Part shown: one piece after another, positions 47,822 to 58,985 of the stretch
How the letters are laid out: the number at the start of each line of letters is the position of its first letter
Position numbering within the stretch: position 1 is the first letter of the stretch
Program-made: the position numbers and the translations under genes
The notes under the pieces: model-generated
Told to the model about the DNA's origin: nothing
What the model saw: the letters and a program-made list of their open reading frames with translations, nothing else
Databases searched by the model: none
NCBI GenBank assembly: GCA_037074705.1
Contig: CM073590.1
Location: forward strand, 239,288,101 to 239,352,100
Source: Zhengitettix transpicula
Taxonomy: Eukaryota; Arthropoda; Insecta; Orthoptera; Tetrigidae
Direction of reading: 5' to 3'
Length of the DNA: 64,000 nt

Positions 47822-48366
47822 TTTTTTTTTAGAGTAACAGGCTACATGAGGGTGATCCACTTTGGGCAACTCCCCTTTAATAGCATAGGAAGGGATTTGA
47901 AAGGGGGATGCGGAAGGGTAGAGGAAGGTAGCCAAGGGTTAACTAGGGCCCCCGGGCTATAGCTTAAGGATCCTACCCGGCATTCGCCTAAAGAAATGCA
48001 GGGAAAACCCTAGGAAATCCTGCATCGGGTAGGTCGGGCATTGGGTACTTGTCCCACGCCCTTCCGATAGCGGGAGAGGAGTTTGCTGTGGGGACGCAGC
48101 ATTCCCTTCTCCGTGCCTCGACCAGTTTAGGAGGCAGCTGGCCGACTATTCCAATGGGAATAGCGAACAACCCTTACCGTATGCCCAACGTCTGTGTGAC
48201 CCCGGAACATACACCTCTCAGAACAGGCCGAGGTGCCTCGGCTTGTGGGAACCTTAGTTCAAAAACGGAGAGGAAAAGGTAGCCCCTTCGTATCTCTCCT
48301 AAAAGGTTCTGCCTCCGAGAGAACATCCCTCGCAGGTATTTCCTACGAGAGAATAGCCCTCGCAGA
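47822..48366 (-). repeat. Family A repeat, full length
   Basis: T run plus AGAGTAACAGGCTACATGAG at left; two tandem 5' hairpins at right (48312-48336 and 48342-48365), each with one arm mutated. Highly similar to 31261-31808. Confidence 0.9.
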
Positions 48367-48779
48367 TGGACAGATTTCCGATCATGTGACGTATGAATTA
48401 ATTCATATTTCATTTGCAGAATACAACTACGAGTTACCAACTGTAGAATGTAAATATGAATATGGGGGAAAGTAAATTTAAAACTGGAAAAATGAAATCT
48501 ATTGTCTACGAAGAAAGTGAATTATTCACTCTGTATCCATTCTTCAGTGGAGTTAATTTATGCAACCCGCAAATACATTTTGTACGTACTGATAGAGTAT
48601 TCCATTGTCTGAGTAAAAATAAAAAAAAGGAACCAAGGAAAGAGCTCTAAAGACAAAAGATCGAGTAGTGAAAGTAAATGAAACCGAAATAATTAGAAAA
48701 ATTCCTTTTTCTGCACCACGTATTTGAATGCTCTTTATCTGCCGACGAACAGTTTCGTTTCTGTTAGGAATATTGGGAA
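48367..48779. other. Spacer
   Basis: A 64-codon frame at 48456 has no recognisable family. Nothing else seen. Confidence 0.4.
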
Positions 48780-49102
48780 AAATCTATATTTTCACGCTAC
48801 ATTAATCTTATTACTCAATTTATTACTTCATCCTTGCCACCTTTTTTTTCCACATACGTAATTCGTCTGTCTTATCATTATTATTTTTTCTTGTTCATTT
48901 TTCTCTTTTTTTTACTTGTTTATTTCCTCTCCGCCGTGCCAAATCTATATTTTCACTCTACATTAATCTTATTATTCAATTTATTACTTCATCCTTGCCA
49001 CCTTTTTTTTTCACATACGTAATTCGTCTGTCTTATCATTATTATTTTTTCTTGTTCATTTCTCCCTTTTTTTTACTTGTTTATTTCCTTCTCCGCCGTG
49101 TC
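48780..49102 (+). repeat. Two-copy tandem duplication, ~161 bp unit
   Basis: Units 48780-48940 and 48941-49102 differ at few positions (AATCTATATTTTCACNCTAC ... CTTCATCCTTGCCACC ... TTATTTCC-TCTCCGCCGTG). Pyrimidine-rich; parallel short frames are a consequence of the duplication. Confidence 0.85.
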
Positions 49103-49254
49103 TTTCAACCTGTATTTTTTTTTTCGATCTTCTTCTATTTTACTCTGACAACATTCCCTGAAGTCGGACAGACATGTCAAAATTTCCCATGATTCAACTT
49201 GACCGTCTTCGAAACCGTGTTCCTGCTTCATTCATTTTTTTTCTCTCTCTTTAA

Positions 49255-49390
49255 ATAATGAAAAAACATCAGCCTGTTATTCATAAATTTATTATGAAAA
49301 TTTTTAAATATTAAAATAAAAACAAACACGACGTTTTGACTCGAATTATTTGGTGCGACTTCTTCAGGAGTAAATTTCAAATGGTAATAT
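49255..49390 (-). mobile_element. PLE-type end, degraded
   Basis: Minus strand CTGAAGA (49367-49361) and ...CAAAACGTCGTG; resembles the hammerhead-like pseudo-LTR ends but with G of GAAAC lost. Left part similar to repeat M (AAACATCAGCCTGTTA). Confidence 0.4.
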
Positions 49391-49916
49391 CGAGTTTGTT
49401 TTATTCTGATGTTTTAAATTTTTTTGTAATACATTTTCTGATTATACGGATTATGTTTTTCCAATAATTTTTTCCTCTCCTTGCCATATTTTCTAAAAAT
49501 CATTCACTAATTTAATATTAAAATACATCCATTGTTAACTAATTTTCAAATCCAAATAGAATAACCGATTAGTTCTTACAACAATATTACCTCACCGTTT
49601 TCAACAATTTATATAATTTAATTACTGTTAAGGTACATTTTGTATTGGTCAGCTCACAGAAAAAGAAAGTGGAATTTCAGTTACGTTCTAAAAGTATCAT
49701 TTCATCTCATTTTGCTCTTTGTATCCTATTTGGCACATTTTCTCTGTAATCCATGCGATCTATATCTTTCAATTTACCAATTTAATTCAAATACAACTGA
49801 CGTCATTTACTGAACGCCGTTCAAACATTCTTACGGGTGAGTAAAGAACAGGAGAGATGATTTTATTAATACAAAAAAACGGCGTACAATACAGGGTCGG
49901 AAGAAGAAGTGGTTCA
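49391..49916. other. Spacer
   Basis: AT-rich; nothing recognised. Confidence 0.5.
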
Positions 49917-49964
49917 AGCGCGCACACACAAAAACAAACAAACACACACACACACACACGCACA

Positions 49965-50021
<57 letters not shown>

Positions 50022-50835
50022 CGAGAGAGAGAGAGAGAGATTCAGATAGAGAGAGATAGAGATATAGCTAGAGATAAATAGAGACACAGATACAATAGAG
50101 ATAGAGATACAGATACAATAGAGATGGAGATACAGATACAATAGAGATAGAAATACAGATAGAGATATAGATGCAGAAGGAGATAGAGACACAGATGGAG
50201 ATAGAGATGGAGATAGAGAATAGAAAGAGATACAGATAGACATAGAGTTAGAGATGCAGATTGAGATAGAGATAGAGATGTAGATAGAGATAGAGATACA
50301 GATAGAGATAAAGATAGTGATAGAGATAGAGATTAAGATAGTGATACGGATAAAGATAAAGATAGTGATACAGATAGATATAGAGATGAAGATAGTGATA
50401 CAGATAGAGATAAAGATAGTGATACAGATAGAGATAAAGATAAAGATAGTGATACAGATACTGATAGAGATAGAGATACAATAGAGATATAGATAGAGAG
50501 AGATAGAGATATATATGTAGATATAGATTGAGATAGACTGGGATAAAGATACAGATAAGATAGAGATAGAGATACAGATAGAGATGGAGATACAGATAGA
50601 GATAGGGATACAGATAGAGAATGAGATACAGATAGAGAATGAGATACAGAGACAGATACAAAGATACAGATACAGATACAGATAGAGATATAGATAGAGA
50701 TACAGATAGAAATACAGATACAGATAGAGATAGATAGAGATACAGATAGAGATAGAGATACAGATACAGATAGAGATAGATAGAGATAGATAGAGATACA
50801 GATAGAAATACAGATAGAAATAGAGATAGAGATAC

Positions 50836-50898
<63 letters not shown>

Positions 50899-50970
50899 GA
50901 GAGAGAGAGAGAGACAGAGAGAGAGAGAGATAGAGAGAGATATATGTATATATAGAGAGAGAGGGGAGGG
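49917..50970 (+). repeat. 1 kb compound microsatellite (CA, GA, GATA-like)
   Basis: (CA)n to 49981, (GA)n to ~50040, ~800 bp of GATAGA/CAGATA units, then (GA)n to ~50935 and a short TATATG run. The very long Leu/Ser/Tyr/Ile-only frames on the minus strand are artefacts of this repeat. Confidence 0.95.
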
Positions 50971-51879
50971 GCTACGAAGCAAAGTGCTCTTGAGAACAGA
51001 ACTGACGAAAACAAAAACCACACTAATTTCAGAACGTTAGGGAACAAAGTCATTAGAAATAAATTTTCACGTAACTGTTCTCCGGAGAGCATTAAATTTT
51101 AATAACGTTACGTAAATCTGCTCACATAAATATAAATACGTCGAGAGTTCCCGACGTAAGTTGCAGTAGTAATTGGCTAATAAATTTGAAAATTACTTTT
51201 CGATTAATTCCGTTCGTGCATTAAGGAATCCCGATAGAGAGGGAGGTCATTAGAGTTGACGACGTTATCTGTCTGCATGACCTGTAAACCTTCTCCCCCA
51301 CCACCACCACCACCCTGCCAAACAATCATGCTGGATTGAGAATAATTTATTCTACTGTTTTATGGAACTAAGCACATATAATATTAAATATAGACTTGAT
51401 TTAGCAATAATTAAACGTTAAAAAATAGGAAATTTTCGGTAACTAATTAACAAATGATTACTGTGGGGTCATGATCCGTTGTGTCACATTTGTCACTATA
51501 TAAATTTCTACTCATATTCTTCTGAACACGACAAACGGTACTGTGGGGGAGTGTTACTCGCCTACCACCCCTACATTTACAGACATGGTTAAACGGACGA
51601 TATTTAAGTCGGATTAATAATTTTCGTTATGTCTAATTATACACCTAATGACCTCGTCTTGTATATATGTTAAAAATTAGTGTGTCAAGCGTCAGGCTGT
51701 CCGCAGGATCACTTTGCTTCGTCGCCTCTCTGCTTAAAACACACTTTTCTTTATCTTTGTCCAGAATGTTGTATTTACGAGTCTTGAGTATTAATAGACT
51801 CCCCCTCCCTCCCCCGGCCATCATAAAAGTCTTAAACAAGTCTTTGAGAATGCATCAATTATATTTATTTCCCTATTTT
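50971..51879. other. Spacer
   Basis: (CCA)n near 51298. ACGGTACTGTGGGGGAGTG at ~51536 echoes Helitron E. No gene. Confidence 0.45.
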
Positions 51880-52037
51880 TTTGCTAGGGGTTTTCTCACC
51901 CCCATAGCACCGTTTCTCGTGTTTTCAAGAATATGAGTATCAATTTTTGTTTAAATCTGTCGACGCGTTTAAATATGTATAGAAAGTAACCTAAATACAT
52001 ACATACGTACAAATATACATCCTTTTTTATTATTATA
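51880..52037 (-). mobile_element. Helitron-like element E, 5' fragment
   Basis: GGGGTTTTCTCACCCCCATA, GACGCGTTTAAATATGTATA, (CATA)n, CATCCTTTTTTATTATTATA. Its 5' end abuts the CTAG of the next Helitron. Confidence 0.7.
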
Positions 52038-52450
52038 CTAGCTGGGTGCCCGGCGTTTCCCGAGATGTCGTTATCCATAACCCCCGATTTGACTCCAATC
52101 TAAGTAGCTTTTGCGTTATTTTATGACACAACTCGACCCCTATCCCCAAATATGTTCACCTCCCATTCCGAAAGAAGTTGAACTCATTGATCCTGAAATA
52201 GATTCATTGAACGAATATATCGTCGTTTTAACATGTTTGAAAATTTCCAGCCCCGCTACAGTAGGTTAAACAAAGAAAAATTTCCACGCAAAAATCGGTC
52301 GGTAACATCGTTTGAAAATTTCTACCCCCGTTCAGATAGACCAATCAGAATCACATTCTGTGGAGTACTTTTGTTGGCCCTCGATACATAATTGAATTAA
52401 TTACTGTCCTCTTGCTTCCACGTTTTCAGGTCAATTGGTCAGCATTTCTT
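52038..52450 (-). mobile_element. Helitron-like 3' part, different interior
   Basis: CTAG (52038-52041) with CTGGGTGCCCGGCGTTTCCC as in element E, but the following sequence (ACCCCCGATTTGACTCCAAT, GAAAATTTCCAGCCCCG, GAAAATTTCTACCCCCG) is a different interior, partly shared with 15400-15620. Confidence 0.65.
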
Positions 52451-53389
52451 CAGTCATCAATGGGGGGGGGGCGTATATGAGTGGAAAATTTGGGAAAAAG
52501 TTAAATTCCCGTGGATTGCAGAGAAAAGTACCAGACAATGTAAAGGAAGCAATGATAAGTAAAAGACGACCCCGGACAAGATAAAATGCCGCTTGGAAGA
52601 AGGCGACAGAACGTCAGGACATAGTCTGGATAATTATAAGGATGTAAAAGGAAATCGACAACAACGAAATTAATTTGGATCAAAAAGACTATACGGATGA
52701 AGGTCATTTCACGAATCTAATTCTCTTTATAATAATTGACATATAATAATATCAAAATGCCGATTGTATCAAAAGATTTATTTTATAGATCGTTAAAGCA
52801 AATTAACGAGATTGAAAGAATTCCAAATCTTTACACAATCGCCGTTTCCGCTTTCAGAAATCTACTTGAACCACTTGTTTCCAATCCCAAACAAGAAAAC
52901 CATCACAACCCACCCTCCGCCTCTTATCCATCTTGACGCTCTCCTTGAATCTTTAGCAACGGTATTAAATTCCGCGGCGATTAATCTGCGAAAATTTCAT
53001 AAGGACATAATTGATAGAAGAGCGAACGAGAGCAACCACTCGACATCTCCGAGGAGAGATAAGCGAAAAACGACGCTTGCAACATGATGACTAGACGGGA
53101 AAAGATAAAAATCACAAACAACAGGAAGAAAGTCTGCTCAATCTCGTGGGAAAAAATTATAATATTACAGCTGGCAAGACGGAAGAGAAACACCGGAAGC
53201 TGAAGATAATGAAAAATAATGCCGAAAGAGACATAGCACGAGAGACTGACGGAAAAATATACTCATAATAATAAAGAATATACGAACCGTATATTTTTAA
53301 CAATAAAAAAACATTTAATTGTTATTGAAACATCACAGCTATTAACCTACAGACAGACACTATGAATCAAAAATGAAAAAATTTACGTC
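52451..53389. other. Unassigned sequence
   Basis: Several 60-90 codon frames on both strands; none resembles a known family. No repeat recognised. Confidence 0.4.
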
Positions 53390-53600
53390 TGATAGAAAAT
53401 AATGAATAAGGAAGACAGCCCCAATACAGACAAAAAAAAGTGATAATATAAATACCACACAACGTTTCTGGGATCCTTTTTCCCTTTCCTCAGGTGCCAC
53501 ACCTGACGAAAGGAAACGAGGATTCCAGAAACGTTGTGTGGTATTTATATTATCACTTTTTTTGGTCTGTATTGGGGCTGTCTTCCTTATTATTCACTAA
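53390..53600. mobile_element. Compact inverted pair of PLE pseudo-LTRs, subfamily B
   Basis: Nearly perfect ~95 bp arms (GAATAAGGAAGACAGCCCCA ... / ... TGGGGCTGTCTTCCTTATTATTC) with almost no spacer. Both arms keep the core: CTGAGGA/GAAAC on minus (53493-53464) and CTGACGA/GAAAC on plus (53503-53532). Confidence 0.85.
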
Positions 53601-53604
53601 TTAG

Positions 53605-53850
53605 ATAAATTAGTAGACAAAATTAAGTGTTGTGAAAAAAAAATACCACATGACGTCGTCTGAGGTTCTTGTTGCTTGCGTCAGGTGATTCAGCAAAAAA
53701 AAAAAAGAGCCGCAAGTTCGTTGTTTTCCTTTCAGTTCGTCACGTGATTTGTGACGCTCTTCCCGGCAGTTGAGATTTTTTTTTTTTCACTTGACAAAAG
53801 CAACAAGGATTACAGAAACGTTTTTTTTTTGGTATTTATTTATTGTGATG
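53605..53850. mobile_element. Inverted pair of PLE pseudo-LTRs, subfamily C, degraded
   Basis: Left arm is the complement of 440-535 (GACGTCGTCTGAGG, CTTGTTGCTTGCGTCAGG); right arm has AAGCAACAAGGATTACAG. Interrupted by A and T runs. Confidence 0.6.
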
Positions 53851-54029
53851 TAGAAATTTGTAGTAAGGGAGCACGAGAAAAAAAAATTGGCTTGAGGTGT
53901 TTGGAGGCGATTGACAGTAGGACGTTGGATTTTGTTCTGTTTATTAATAAAATTTAATGGGTACTCACTGGACATTTCGGACAATATTTAAGTTGTGTTG
54001 ATGGAACTTGGAGTTAGAAAGTAACATAT

Positions 54030-54375
54030 CTCTGTCTACACCTGAAGAAAGGAACAAGGATCCCAGAAACGTTGTGTGGTATTTATCACATCACTTTTTT
54101 TGTGTGTCTGTATTGGCTATTTTTCTTATTCATTAATTGCTATTATCCCTTATTATTACGCTAAACCTTCTGTGTGCCCAGTGTCGTTGCTCTCTTTATT
54201 GTTACGCTGACCCTTCGGCTCTCTCATTGTCGTTGCGTTTTCGTCGCCTTTCAGTGTTGTCAACTGACGAGTGCAATTGTGGCCCTTCTAGGCTCTTCTT
54301 AGCACCTGACGAAAGGAAACAAGGATCCCAGAAACGTTTTGTGGTATTTATATTGTCACTTTATTCATTGTTATT
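54030..54375 (+). mobile_element. Tandem PLE 3' ends, subfamily B
   Basis: Two direct copies: CTGAAGA...GAAAC at 54042-54070 and, after a full 3' unit (CCCTTATTATTACGCTAAAC, TCATTGTCGTTGCGTTTTCG), CTGACGA...GAAAC at 54306-54335. Head-to-tail pseudo-LTRs are characteristic of Penelope-like elements. Confidence 0.8.
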
Positions 54376-54735
54376 AAAATAGTTAAGTATTTAATACTTT
54401 CACTTGTTCGGACAACTAGAAAACAACTCCTTTATAACCCAATGATTATAGAACTATATACAAAACTATTAATAATCCAAATAAAATAATTATAAGGGAC
54501 ATTTAGATTAATTTTAGAACAAGGTTTTTAATTATTTACTCTCTCTAAATTTTTTTCAATCCGAAAAAATAAAAATAACCAACAGATAAACTAAACGTTG
54601 CTTCTAAATACGTGTTAATTTACCTGCCGTAATTTTTAACTTGGCATGAGTTTCAAATCAATGAACATGTTCGATAAATGTCAGAGAAATGTTAGATTAA
54701 AAAAATTTACTTAACACACACCTTAATTTCTGTTT

Positions 54736-55768
54736 TGTCCAGCATTGAATGATCGAGTTTTTCATCCATAAATACCCGAAATTCATTAAGAGAAATATAT
54801 TTAGCCAAAAACCAAAAATAGAATGCTGGAAAATTGTTGAAAAACAAATGAAGATTCATTAGGTAATTAAGGTTTCAATTGTAACGCGATAGTTTTCTTA
54901 TTGGTATATTTATATATAGATTTTATTTTAATTTAATTAGATATTAGCAAGGGTTGAGAGCTTGGCAAGTTGGAATTTGATCAGGCGCCGCCGAGACGGA
55001 GAGATAATCCCTAAGGTCTGGTCTTAGGCACGTAGGCTGTTGACCCTCGGAAGTTACCTGGACTGTCGCACCGTGGGAAATGTCTCTCCAAAAATTCCCA
55101 GAAATTGAATTAACACGTGACTGCCTGAACCAATCACATTTCTTGGTTCAGGAAAGATCGATCGAAGATTGGTCGAGAACATCGATATTTCACATCCAGC
55201 GAAGGGGCTGTAATGAAAGTGTAGAGAGACTCCTCGACGAACCGTCGCCAGGGACGCGGACGTACAGCCCCAAACTTGCATCATCCAATCGAGGGTGCCA
55301 CATGTTCACGGCCAGAGATCAACGTCATCCTTGACGCGCATGGGGGGGGGGGGGGAACTACCGTAAACCATGGTTTAAATTGGGATTTGTGTTTATGTTT
55401 TTATGTTATTTTATTTTTCTCAAGTTAAGTTAATTGATTATTAAATTCTGTAAAATATCCCTTTACTTCATCATTAATTAAACCTACCACTACACAACAG
55501 ATGAATGCCGCTTTAATTATAAGTGACGTAAAAAAGAACAAATGAACGTACATTAGGTAATTAAGTTTTAAATAGAAAAATGTCGCTTTTCACGTCACTT
55601 ATAATTAAAGCGACATTTATCTATTTAAAACTTAATTACCTAATGTACGTTCATTTGTTTTTCAACAATTTTCCACAATTCTAAATTGTTTGTGTTAAAT
55701 ATACTTCCCGTAATGAATTTCGGGGATTATGGACGAAAAACGATGTTTCAATCCTGGACAAAACTTTT
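54736..55768. mobile_element. ~1.03 kb element with long inverted repeats
   Basis: Ends TTTTGTCCAGCATTGAA / TTCAATCCTGGACAAAA; arms ~150 bp (GAAAATTGTTGAAAAACAAA, CATTAGGTAATTAAG). The right side contains an extra inner inverted pair (55508-55650) around CACGTCACTTATAATTAAAG. The centre (54960-55340) is GC-rich with no recognised protein, followed by a G tract at 55343-55357. Confidence 0.65.
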
Positions 55769-56059
55769 TAAATTGAACATATGGGTGTGCATGGTTATTG
55801 AGTAACAATTAGAGATGTACTTAACCCAACTTTTGCGTCACCAACATTCTCACATCAAATTTTTATCCATATTCTTTTATTAAATTCAACATTACGAATA
55901 TTCCCCTATTATCAAACAACGAATTGTTCCCAAATTTAGTACCATTCCACCCCCCCCCACCGGTACTACAGGGGTACTACACGTAAACATCTCAAAATTT
56001 CTACAAGCAGTATAATATTGTTATTTATTTATAGGTCCACCAATTCACTTTCGAGCTTT

Positions 56060-56262
56060 TTTTTTCTATCAAGAACGGCAAAGATCATTTACAACCTGAA
56101 GACACGCATTTTGTAGTATACAACTCTGTGTGTATTGGCCAGACCAAACGGTCTTTAAAGACGAGCGAATATTATAAGTTACCTGATGACAAATCATTCT
56201 GTGTTAACGAAACACAATTGTGGTAATTAAAAACATGTAATTATTTAATAAACAAAAAATGA
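56060..56262 (+). pseudogene. Second PLE GIY-YIG scrap joined to a PLE 3' end
   Basis: 56120-56165 encodes VCIGQTKRSLKTSEY, the core of a Penelope-like GIY-YIG nuclease, then jumps to a 3' end with CTGATGA (56183-56189) ... GAAAC (56209-56213) and GGTAATTAAAAACATGTAAT. The nuclease is missing its C-terminal half, so this is an internally deleted copy of a PLE lineage distinct from that at 2010. Confidence 0.7.
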
Positions 56263-56288
56263 GATTATTACAATATATATATATATAT

Positions 56289-57449
56289 AGTAATTCCTGT
56301 TAAGTGACGCATTGTTTGTGATTGATAGTCTGGATTGTTGGAGGGGCATTATGTAACGCGTTTATTCAGGTCTAAGTTTTTCTTCGTCTTAAAAGTGCTG
56401 GTTGTGTGGTCTTGAGAATTCGAAACCGTGCACGTGCGTGTGGGGGTGGAGAAGACAAATATTCCCACCCAACTAATTGCGGGTCCTGTCTCGATTGTTG
56501 GCTCTGACATGCCAGAGTAGTTAGCCATTTGTTGACTACGGAACTGCAGCTGCGTAATATAAATCTTGTGATAATGGAAGAATCTGTCAACTGGCATTTG
56601 CGACGAAGTTTTCGAACAATGGACAAAGTAAAAGACTGGGAGGATATAAGGGAGGAGATAAGCTTGTTCAGCGCTCACCGAAGCTGGTGGATGTAATTAA
56701 GAGAGACATTGTTTAAGCGAATTAGTTGGTCTGCGATCACCGAGGCTGGAGGATGTGATTAAGAGAGACATTGAGCAGAGTCGTGGTACGTTGGCTGAGA
56801 CGACGGTGGCATTAAGGTCGGCGGTCAGAAAGGACAGAAAGTTGTCGAAAATTTGCAGTGTAAAGTTGTAAGGTAGAGATACAGCAGAATAAATGCATCG
56901 AGATACAGCAGAGTAAAGTCGTCGAGACATAACAAACTTTCTTTTCCAAACCAACAGTACTTAGTAAAATCTGTGAATTTAATAGAAGCTGTGAAACCCC
57001 CACCACTGTGTTCGAAAGGTACAAGTATCCTGGGCAGCCGTAAGTAGCAAGAGAACAGTAATTTTTTTTGTAAACCGACTTAAAAGATAATGTCAGATAT
57101 CGTCCTTTAGTGTTGATAAAATAAACTGTTTAAATTTAAAATCCATCTTGCAGCATAAGTTCGTCGATAATTAATTTCGTCTATGTCTAGACGAATAAAT
57201 ATTTCATTTTAAATTAAATCTAAATTTTGTGTTCTTTGATTATGTTTAAATTTTCTGCCGTTATCAAACCTAGTTGAGACCCAGAGAGTTTTTTTATTTA
57301 AATTGTATAAATTGTACTATCCTTTTGTTAAATAAAATTGTTTGTTTGTTTGTAAAAGTAAAATATAATCTTTATTAAATATTACAAAATTGCACCACAA
57401 CGAGTGGCACGAATAAATTAATTTAAATCGTAAAGAAATGCATAGTACA
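56289..57449 (-). mobile_element. Family I element, diverged
   Basis: Between (TA)n and CATAGTACAATATATA. Contains TGTCAGATATCGTCC, TTATCAAACCTAGTTGAGAC and TTGCACCACAACGAGTGGCA. Short frames at 56349-57024 unrecognised. Confidence 0.65.
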
Positions 57450-57740
57450 ATATATAAAACAACACAAAATAAACTGGAGAAAAATTAAGGTCCTTGACGT
57501 CGAACCCAATTATTATCGAAGACTAATATCTGAAATGGTTCACATCGAAATTCACAATCGATATGCTCCGAATATTCAAAGTGACACTGACACACTGACT
57601 CTTTCAGTAAAGTCTACGATCTTTGGCTACCCACTTGACTCCTATCATCTCTGGACAGCTATATATAACAGCACACCGAAGTTTCCCGGTACTTGAGAAG
57701 GTCCAGAAATCTGTAGAAGGAACGTTGTTTCTGTTTTTAT

Positions 57741-57771
<31 letters not shown>

Positions 57772-57885
57772 ATAAATTATATCATTTTTCGTAGCGACTT
57801 CAACGATTCGAATAATGAACTGAGTGCATTAAATTTGAATTGAAGTATATAATATTACACGATTTCTGAAAAAAAAATGTAATGC
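57450..57885. other. Spacer with (TA)n at 57743-57766
   Basis: Nothing else recognised. Confidence 0.5.
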
Positions 57886-58119
57886 AATTAAAAGATCAGG
57901 AAAATATCGACCGGACCGGGAAATCGATCACAGGACAGCCGCCTGATGACCTACCGCGGTCGACTCCCTTCTCCTTGCGTAGTGTAGACCTCAAACAAAG
58001 TTTCACCTACAGTTTACTAAACCACATCATGCACGTACTAATAAAAAAAATGGATGTACCTGATGTCATCGGTTCGATTCCCGGTTCGGTCGAGATTTTT
58101 CCATCCTGACCCTTTAATT
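57886..58119. mobile_element. Palindromic element with Pol III B box, copy 2
   Basis: Arms AATTAAAAGATCAGG...CGACCGGACCGGGAAATCGA and GGTTCGATTCCCGGTTCGGT...CCTGACCCTTTAATT. Exact B box at 58071-58081. The centre is ~85 bp longer than in copy 1 and unrelated, so the two copies share arms, not cores. Confidence 0.7.
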
Positions 58120-58224
58120 AAATCCTTTACTGTAGAGCTTCGATTGAAATAGTTTCTTCAGTCCTTGAATTCCGAATAATTATATTAAAATCAGATGATG
58201 TTATATTATAACTATTTTTTCACT

Positions 58225-58985
58225 TTGTGCACTACATCATAATTAAAGAACGACGGTTTTCCCGGTGAGTCTTTTGTAGATACAATTCTCGGGGTCTCAA
58301 CCACTGGCCCAGAAAAACAGCTATATCTCCTAAACTGCTGCAGTTATCAATCTGCGGTCAACAGCATTGTGTTCAGCATGGCCGCTTCTATGCGGATGGT
58401 TACCTAATTCTCGCGAAAAAACGAAGATACGGAAGAAACATGTATATTTATAAGAATAAGAGCAAGATTTTTAAAAAAAACGAAAAACAGCTATATCTCC
58501 TTAACAACTGCAGTTATCTATCTGCGGTCAACACAATTGTGTTTAGCGTGGCCGCTTCTATGCGTATAAACACATTATTCACGCGAAAAGACGAAGATAC
58601 GGAAGAAAAATGAATATTTAGAAGAATAAAAGCAAGATTTTAAATTAGACAACTGAAAAACAGAGCTATATCTCTTAAACAACTGCAGTTATCGATCTGC
58701 GGTCAACAGAATTCTAATACGCGTGGTTGCTTCTATGGTAATAGATACCTAATTCTCGCAAAAAGACGAAGATTTTGAATAATAAGAGCAATATTTGAAA
58801 ATATCTGTTAAATAACACCGTTTCGACAGCACGCTCCGCCATCGTCATCAGGGGAAAAAAAATTTTCAGCCATATTTGACAGACAACCTTTGTTGGATTC
58901 CCGTCGAAACGTTGTTATTTAACAGACCATTGGGTCTAGGGTTGAGACCCCGAGAATTTTAATCTACATCACAATTTATTTCGTG
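58225..58985. mobile_element. PLE-like inverted pair enclosing a 3-copy tandem repeat
   Basis: Arms TTCTCGGGGTCTCAACC (58286-58302) and GGTTGAGACCCCGAGAA (58941-58957). Between them, three units of ~170 bp (start 58312, 58482, 58655) with CTATATCTCC, TGCAGTTATC and ATCTGCGGTCAACA. Inside the right arm an inward-facing core reads, on minus, CTGATGA (58851-58845), GATGGC...GCTGTC stem, GAAAC (58824-58820). Confidence 0.7.
58820..58851 (-). ncRNA. Hammerhead-like core with CTGATGA (candidate)
   Basis: The canonical CTGATGA box, one extra C, a 6-bp stem allowing two G-U pairs, loop GGAGCGT, then GAAAC. Closest in the window to a textbook hammerhead core; stem I/III pairing not resolved. Confidence 0.4.

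Noticed and set aside
48834..49192. Two nearly identical hydrophobic frames suggesting paired small membrane proteins
   Set aside because: They arise from the 161 bp tandem duplication of T-rich DNA; no start context or family.
49914..51092. 392-codon minus-strand frame made of Leu/Ser/Tyr/Ile
   Set aside because: It is the translation of the compound microsatellite; no protein-like composition.
54960..55340. GC-rich centre considered as an rRNA or snRNA gene
   Set aside because: No stretch matches conserved rRNA or snRNA sequence that I recognise.
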